64,000 nucleotides of DNA from Salvelinus alpinus. Taxonomy: Eukaryota > Chordata > Actinopteri > Salmoniformes > Salmonidae. Below the pieces are notes generated by a model, which worked only from the letters and a program-made list of their open reading frames with translations, was not told the origin of the DNA and made no database searches. A program made the translations under genes and the position numbers. The stretch lies in the NCBI RefSeq assembly GCF_045679555.1, contig NC_092099.1, forward strand, positions 15,204,076 through 15,268,075. Direction: 5' to 3'. How positions within the stretch are numbered: position 1 is the first letter of the stretch; every line of letters begins with the position of its first letter. Positions 56,600 through 64,000 of the stretch are shown in pieces.

Positions 56600-59500
56600 T
56601 CTGTGTAAAAGACAATTCTGACGCGGTGTTTTAACATTTAGAAAACTCAATAATCATCGCTTTCAAAGCGGTTTTCTAAAAACATCTGTCTGTTATGTTT
56701 CCGAAACAGTACCACAAGCGATGCATGTTAACTTTCAGACCAAGCATCAGGGCTCTTAACAAAAAGCCCCTGTAAAGGGAGATTCACCGTCACACATCCA
56801 TTTGTTTTGTACCACATGCTGCAGCAAAAACATAGGGTTTGGCACCATACCAAGGGGCTTTCTCCAACACAAACGTCTAAATAAATGAATAATTAAATTG
56901 ACATGGTTATACATCCATTAGCCAGTAGCCTATGTCACTGATTCACATATTGACTGTTTAAGCTCCCTAATATAACATCCTGGAAGCATGATCCCAGAAA
57001 CATCCCAAAGCTATGATCATTTAAATAATGCATTACATAAAAAATGAACCCTGTAATTGCAAAATCTGAAATTTAACCCTTGAGCTTGGTTGCTTAACCA
57101 AACATGCTTTGGCTGGTTAGGCTTCGTCGCTGAGGAAATGTCTGGCTCACAGATTACATTTGTTCTCTCCAGAGTCAAGAAAGGCAAAAAACAATTAAGT
57201 GTCTGCATCACATTTCACTGTATGCCACTTAACACAGTTTTCACATCATCGGGGCAATTGTCTGCAGAGGGCTATGAGACAAAGTCATTACTTCCAATGT
57301 CTCGGAAAGATGGCATTGTCATTTTCCTGATTTCGAAACGTTTCAATTAAGCTGCAGATGGTGATAATAAACATAATGGTGTGAGACTTCTGGTGTTGTC
57401 TTTTGTCCTGTCCCTGTCAGGAATAAGGAGGGTAACTGCTGTTGGGCCAGAGGTGGGAGGAATCGCTGGCCCCCAATGGGTTTCCCCTCCCAACCTTCCC
57501 TTTTCAAAACAAGGTGAGGTTCAAAAAAGTTTCTCTACAGCGATGATCAAACAGAGTCACATCACTTATGGAGCTGGTTGACGGGGGCAGTGAATACAGA
57601 TCAGCTTTAATTGTAGCAGGCCTTACTGCCACTGTCTGTCAATCAAAGCCTTTTGAATTGGGGACAATTTGCTCTGTTCATTCTGTTAAATGATGTATCC
57701 AATTAGACGTGGTAGAATTCATGATCTTCAGTCAAGGTTAAATGAAAGCAGTTACTCCTGTCAGTAAGGTGATTAAATGCTGCCTTCATCAAGCACATTT
57801 TGTGCAAATTTTAATTTGGGTCTGAAGCATGAATCTTTATGAATTATCTTGCAGTCCTGCTATATAAATGCCTGGCACATTTGCTCTTAATCACCATGTT
57901 CATTTTAAATCTTCGCTTTAGTCTCTTTATTAAAAGGAAACTCAATCCTCAAATTACACATTCAGAGAGGAATTATGGCCAGGTCGACTGATGTTCAAAG
58001 ACCTCTTTCAACAGCAAAGAGGAATCTTTCACTTGAGTTTATGCCTATAAGCTTAGTTTACTTACTTGGTAGCAAAAAAGGTTTGATTTGCTTATAAGTC
58101 ATACCTCAAGGATAATGATTTTCTGAGGTAGGAGCACAGAATATTGGGCAAAATCACACAAAAAAAGGGGGGGGGGGGTTGTAGACTAGTGACAAAAATG
58201 AAGAATTACGCAATAGGAAGGAAATTAATTTTGCTTCTGTAAGATGAATTGTGTGTGGCGTTATTAATGTGCACATGCACGTTGCGAGTACGTTTTCTGC
58301 GCCCCTGTGATGAATGTGATGATGCTGGTGAGGAGCATGATGACTAATGACCAAAGTCATGGGGTCTAGTCTGGTGTCCTCTGGGGAGAAGGAAGGGCCT
58401 TGCTCCGAGTTTGGGTGTTTCACACATCCCCATCTCAACATATACCGTGTGAGTATAGCTCTATCTATTCATTGTAGTAAAGCAGGGAAAGTGTTACCAA
58501 GCTGAAAAGGGTTAAACGTTGACAAAAATGGGATAGAATGGCTCACCAGATGATACTGATGACCGAGTCTACGTTCTGTTGAGGTTTGTCTGAAACCATT
58601 GAGGTCAGCCAGGCCAACCAGGCCAGGGGGGAGATGGATGGTTCTCACCCTTATCCTAGAGAGGGGAATTCTATCAACAATATCGATCAACATAAAAAGA
58701 GGAAGAGGAGAACAATTCCCCTCCGTGTATTCGGGACAGAAGTTCCACACACTTACTTTGCAATTTCAAGGTAGAGCGGGTCAAGCAGAGAAATTAAAAG
58801 GCCTAATGGATGCTTCAACACCTCATGCCACTTCGTACAGCAGCTTTATGGGACATTTGACAATGGCCTTACTATCTTTGAGTGATTGCCAAACGCTTGA
58901 GATAAGTCTTTCTCGGGGGTCTAACATGAATAAATAAGACTGGATTCCGCGGAGCCTGTGCTCTAGCCACTGCTACCTACCCCTCCCAGTGTAGAGACCC
59001 TTTAGACTCTAGAAGGGACCAAACAGCAGTAGTTGGTCTCATTTAGACAAGTCTAAGAAAGGTAGAAAATAAATAAAGCCCCCGGCGCTCTCCTTTAATG
59101 TATTCAATTAACTGGGGTCCCTCTAGAGAACTCCAGCGCAAACTTGGATAAAGAGAGAGGATATCGCCTGGAGATGAATACGGTGAATGCACTCATTCTG
59201 AAAACCATGATTGGAAATCTTCCTCAACAGGTTCTTACTTAATTAAACTTCCCTTCATCTGACTTTCTGTCGCTTTCAAAGGAAAATTGGGAGAGGTATA
59301 TTCAACAGCGGTGAAAAACTTTTTATGCTATTGCATTTTGTTTACAGAGTCATTCAGGAATTGGTAGAGTCTGTAATAATTTCCACCGGTATTGTGTAAG
59401 GGAAAGTGAGCTTATATGAACTGTATATAACATTTCCCACCCACTCATAGTCAATTATCAGATGGAATGAAAGGAATCCTACAGCCTTCACAACTGTGTG

Positions 59501-62057
59501 TGGGTGAGATAATTACCTGACAGTCATCAGCACATCCATAATAACAGAATGATATATTCATATGGGAACCTTCACTTGTTCTGTCAAGAAAAATATGTGC
59601 GTTCAAGATCATCAACCCATGGACATACTATGAAATGCAATATGTTGAAAAATAACACCTGAAAGCATAACACAGTCAACGTGCGCTCGGTTAAATGAGA
59701 TATGGTTTTCATTTTTTTGTAATTATCTCAAATATGTCTGGTAAGAATTAATTTAGCATCCCTTTGTACCTTACACTAATTTCCCCTCCAGTCCCATTGT
59801 GTTTCAAAGCCCTACAGAATTTGCTATCTATTAAAATGAATCTCTCATTACATCGCCTACATCCACCCTTTGCTACTTCGTTTTTTTCCATAACAAATCA
59901 ACTTAATCAAGCTCATTAAGTGTCATTATTAGCCATTTATTGTTATCTTTCCCAATGCACTCCTGACAGGCATATCCCGCCCACCCGTGTCCTCCTGACA
60001 CTGGGGCCCTCGCTTGTCCCCAGCACCTCACACACGCCGCCCGCCACTGCCACGACACCGGCTTCTAATTGGCCCTCATTGTATTGGGCTCTCATCAGAA
60101 AAAATAAATATGACATCGCACAGCTCAGAAAGTTGTCTGTCTCCTTCTCACCAAACTAACACACTTGATCAAAAAAACGACCTCTAGAAGAAATACCAGG
60201 CCTTTACATCTGTCAACATCCTGTGGAATAAAAACGAACTACAAAACATCAACACCTTCTCTAATATTTTAAATGCTTGAGAATCCGTCGGCAAAACTCT
60301 TAAATAGGATACTTGCATAGTTGCCCCAAGGGCAGTTTGAATTATCGGTTCCTTTTGTGCTTAAAGTGCTGTTGAACACAGCGGATGCTTATAAATACTG
60401 CATGGAGAATGTATTTCCACAGCTGTCAGAATGATGGACAGAGGGGCTGGGAATTCCAGTAGCAGCACGCTCCTACCTGCACACAGTAACCCTGCGGGAC
60501 ACACCAACGTGTGTGGAGCTGGCTGAGGGAGGAGGGAAGTGGGGAGGTGAAGTTAGTAGGAGGTGAGGTTTGCAGGAGTTCTTAAGTTTGTCTCTACTAG
60601 GACACACTTGGTTTCACCAGGATGCTCGTCCCTCATTCATAATAGATGCTAATCTGTTTAGGGCTGACAGATGACAGAGCTTCCTGCCCTTCACCGAATT
60701 AGTCCTCAGCTTTACCAAAGGACCCAAAATGCCTGCTAATCACACTAATTTGCCCCCTCATTAATTATTTATTTCCATTGTAACTGATCTTATAGGGGCG
60801 ATGGTAACTAACGCATCCTGCTGCTCGCAGGTTTCACAGAGATGCATGCACATGCCAACACACGTTAATAAACTCTCGCTGCATGCCACAGAGTTCACTG
60901 TGCTATGGGATGCGAGAGGAGACCTGTGTTTTTCGAATCGAGTGAATTTATTTCTCATTGAGTATTCCCACTTATACAAAACACAAAAATACTTCATACA
61001 ATAACTGGTGTGTTTTGGTCCCAACTAGTCTCTAGCAACAGCCTTAACATCGCGTAGATGATTTGGTTCAGGGTGCTGAGATTAGCTCACAACACAATGT
61101 TAATGAAACAATAGAAAACAATGCAGTCCATGCTCTCTCAAAATGACTCATCTTCGGCTTAACCAACCACTTAGAAATGGTGTACCATATGTGCTGTGGT
61201 GCCTTTTGTGACAAGTCGTGTTGTTGACTCAACCATGGGAATTAACAGTTTAAGTAGACTACAGACAACCGAGTTCTCCCACATTAACTCAGAATCGCTC
61301 AAGCCTTAGCATAGCGGGTGAAAAACTCCGTTGACCATTTAAAAAATAGATACTTCTTCTACAAATCAACATAAGCATGGTGTCCATAACATTATGCATT
61401 AAACTACCTGTTCCAGGATGAAAGAATTCATGAAAATATGTCTATTTTCTAATGTGGGGATTCTACATTATAGAAATGTATGGCTATATTCTTTAAGTTC
61501 TGTTCCCCTCATCACTGCATGTACTCCCTAATTACATCTACTTAAGCAATTCAGTAGTGAGAAAAAAATGCTGTGCCTAATTGCATTACTATCTGGAAGG
61601 CAGAAATATGCAGAGCGAAACAACGTATAGCAACGTGAGGGAATTGCTAATTAGACTGATATTTCCTTGGCATTACTAACTAGCACAACCAGACCAAAAC
61701 AGATAGCAGCATGCTGAAGAGTTTGGGCTCCATATATTTCCTGTCAACAAACGAAACTAAGACAAACACAGATGCACAGACAAACATCTCAGGTGGCTAA
61801 TTGGCTTAGAATCCGGGTTATATTTGGAAGTCTAAAGTATATCTCATCATAATAAGAGTATCAGCTGCAGCTTTAAGCCTACCCAGAGTTCTTCTTCCTG
61901 CCAGACATATATAATTTGTAGGTCACTGTTGTTATCCTCAACACCAAAGATGAAATATGCAAATAATCTACAGCTATCAAAGGAATACAATGTAACCATA
62001 AGATGCAAAACATTTAAATATTCATGAGCTGGTACAGTACAATATTTCAAAAGCTTA
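56600..62057. other. gene-poor region, third part
   Basis: No coding exon, RNA gene or large repeat recognised. A G-run lies at 58167-58179. Blocks at 57600-57960, 60660-60790 and 61500-61690 are rich in AATTA/TTAAT motifs and look like possible conserved non-coding elements. Confidence 0.4.
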
Positions 62058-63224
62058 CAGTATTTGTCAAAAATTTGGAAACACCTACTCATTCCAGGGC
62101 TTTTCTTCTACCTTTACAAGGTAGGGGGGGGGGTATACGAAGATAGCCCTATTAGGTAAAAGACCAAGTCCATATTATGGCAAGCTCAAATAAGCAAAGA
62201 GAAACAACAGTCCATCATTACTTTAAGACATGAAGGTCAGTCAATGCGGAACATTTCAAGAACTTTGAAAGATTCTTCAAGTGCAGTCGCAAAAACCATC
62301 AAGCGCTATGATGAAACTGGCCTCAGAGTGACCTCTGCTGCAGAGGATAAGTTCATTAGAGTTACCAGCCTTAGAGATTGCAGCCCAAATAAATGCTTCA
62401 CAGAGTTCAAGTAACAGACACATCTCAACATCAACTGTTCAGAGGAGACTACGTGAATCAGGCCTTCGTGGTCGAATTGCTGCAAAGAAACCACTACTGA
62501 AGGACCAATAATAAGAAGAGACTTACTTGGGCCAAGAAACACGAGCAATGGACATTAGACCGGAAATCTGTCCTTTGGTCTGATGAGTCTATGTCTTTGT
62601 GAGACGCAGAGTAGGTGAACGGATGATCTCTGCATGTGTGGTTCCCACCGTGAAGCATGGAGGAGAAGGCGTGATGGTGCTTTGCTGGTGACACTGTCTG
62701 TGATTTATTTAGAATTCAAGGCAAACTTAACCAGCATGGCTACCACAGCATTCTGCAGCGATACACCATCCCATCTGGTTTGCGCTTTCAACTGGACAAT
62801 GAGCAAACACACCTCCAGGCTGTGTGATGGAGTGCTGCATCAGATGACCTGGCCTCCACAATCACCTGACCTCAACCTAATTGAGATGGTTTGGGATGAG
62901 TTGGACCGAAGAGTGAAGGAAAAGCAGCCAACAACTGCTCAGCATATGTGGGAACTCCTTCAAGACTGTTGGAAAAGCATTCCAGGTGAAACTGGTTGAG
63001 AGAATGCCAAGAGTGTGCAAAGCTGTCAAGACAAACGGTGGCTTTTTGAAGAATATAAAATATATTTTTATTTGTTTAACACTTTTTTTGGTTACTAAAT
63101 GATTCCATGTGTGTTATTTCATAGTTTTGATGTCGTCACTATTATTCTACAATGTAGAAAGTAGTAAAAATAAAGAAAAACCCTTGAATGAGTGGGTCTG
63201 TCCAAACTTTTGACTGGTACTCTG
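62058..63224 (+). mobile_element. Tc1/mariner copy with multiple deletions
   Basis: Starts CAGTATTTGTCAAAAATTTG and ends CCAAACTTTTGACTGGTACT, flanked by TA (62056-62057, 63225-63226). A G-run lies near 62125. Confidence 0.82.
62177..63070 (+). pseudogene. Tc1-family transposase, multiply deleted
   Basis: From ATG 62177 it reads M-A-S-S-N-K-Q-R-E-T and stops soon after. Later pieces in other frames carry R-R-L-R-E-S-G-L-R, V-L-W-S-D-E-S, V-K-H-G-G and S-P-D-L-N-L-I-E-M-V-W-D-E-L, so the catalytic Glu is retained. The segment with the second Asp is deleted or scrambled around 62790. Confidence 0.78.
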
Positions 63225-63404
63225 TATTAACAAATCAGCTCAGTAGAAAAGGTGCACAAAAAGCCTGCCATTTTCTCTCTCAGCAAGGGTCAGTGCATAA
63301 TAAGAATCAATTCCAGCTCACAATTTGAAAGTTTAATCACACTTTCAAAGCTGCAATGTTTCTTAATTCCATTATTTTACTTTTAGACGTGTGTGTATTG
63401 TTGT

Positions 63405-63480
63405 GAATTGTTAGATATTACTGCACTGTTGGAGCAAGGAACACAAGCATTTCATAGACATTTGATTTGATTTGATTTGT
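63405..63480. repeat. repeat tail with GATTT microsatellite
   Basis: ATTACTGCACTGTTGGAGC, ACACAAGCATTTC and (TTGAT)n resemble the 3' tail of a fish LINE/SINE family. Confidence 0.5.
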
Positions 63481-64000
63481 CTTAAACAGAGGCCCTGCTC
63501 TGCACAATGGCACTTAAAACTGTTCTTTTGTGTGGCTTTTTTACACGAACAATAGCAAATTATGTCAGGGTACAAAATCCTTTATAATGAATCCCACATT
63601 TGCTGATTGCAAATAATTGCATTTAGCGGCTTATTTTCCTTGGGTCGCTGAGGGTGACTCCAGTGTAACTAATATGAGGATCTGATCCCTCACCCTCGCT
63701 GATGAGGCCTATTCACAGCTCCACTGACCTGCGCCCCCCCTCCCGGCTCCCCACACTTCACTGTGATGAGGTGTGTTTGGTAAAGTTTTGAAGCGAGGTG
63801 CGATTATACCAGAGCCCCCCTTCTCCTTCTCAACCCTTCACTCACCCCCCCCCCCCTAACTGAAGCTGGCTTTATAGTACCCTGGACTCAGGGGTAGACC
63901 TAACATAGTAAACGAAAATCCGGGACACTCAAATTAATATAATATGTTACGATTGTTATGGTGTGTATTAATTTGTAGATGTCCATCATCCATTTCGTAT
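63481..64000. other. end of window, no gene recognised
   Basis: Includes an ATTTGCTGATTGCAAATAAT block (63599-63618) and C-runs at 63847-63856. No coding support. Confidence 0.4.

Noticed and set aside
58599..58937. 112-codon open frame in the gene-poor region
   Set aside because: No domain or splice context. The overlapping frame 58586-58774 is equally open, consistent with chance.

Overview
This window is eukaryotic genomic DNA from a bony fish, very probably a salmonid (salmon, trout or charr). The evidence is split genes with canonical GT/AG splice sites, and an unusually dense load of decayed Tc1/mariner copies from several families. One of these copies has the IR/DR ends and transposase fragments of the Sleeping Beauty lineage. 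Salmonid-type tRNA-derived SINEs, LTR fragments and hAT/MITE repeats are also present. The species cannot be named from the sequence alone.

Three protein genes lie on the + strand. (1) Positions 192-1363 hold the last four coding exons of a cAMP-regulated Rap exchange factor, best matched to RAPGEF4 (EPAC2). (2) Positions 14769-45439 hold a complete MAP3K20 (ZAK) gene. It has 10 shared coding exons, then either a single short-isoform terminal exon (36545-36865, 435 aa protein) or nine long-isoform exons with a SAM domain (40333-45439, 805 aa protein). (3) Positions 46344-49283 hold a complete 10-exon CDCA7 gene (399 aa) with an E2F-type promoter less than 1 kb downstream of the MAP3K20 stop codon. 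The order RAPGEF4-MAP3K20-CDCA7 is the same as on human 2q31.1, which supports the orthology calls. The genes do not form one pathway. RAPGEF4 couples cAMP to Rap GTPases, MAP3K20 senses stalled ribosomes and drives p38/JNK signalling, and CDCA7 is an S-phase chromatin and DNA-methylation factor.

Layout: 1-2.1 kb RAPGEF4 3' end. 2.1-14.7 kb intergenic, holding a solo LTR with perfect target-site duplication (3849-4388), a near-complete Tc1 copy (4596-6201), a second Tc1 copy broken by a Ty3/gypsy chromodomain-LTR fragment (6206-7625), and two gag/pol-less LTR elements whose interiors are 27-bp proline-coding tandem repeats (7634-8991 minus, 10500-12404 plus). 14.7-45.4 kb MAP3K20. Its introns hold SINEs, MITEs, several Tc1 copies, a nested stack (Sleeping Beauty-type copy inside another Tc1, beside a hAT MITE, all within an older palindromic repeat, 25.9-30.0 kb) and a CACATGTG-rich tract (31.3-34.7 kb) split by two more Tc1 copies. 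45.9-49.3 kb CDCA7. 49.6-64 kb contains no recognisable gene. It is A+T-rich DNA with a few repeats, one last Tc1 copy (62058-63224) and several stretches rich in homeodomain-like TAATTA/ATTA motifs that could be conserved enhancers.

The least-explained objects are the pair of LTR-bounded minisatellite elements, a 70-bp fold-back inside a Tc1 transposase, and an 80-bp duplicated motif flanking the short-isoform polyadenylation signal of MAP3K20. Exon boundaries were read by eye from splice sites, reading phase and remembered family similarity. No database search was run.
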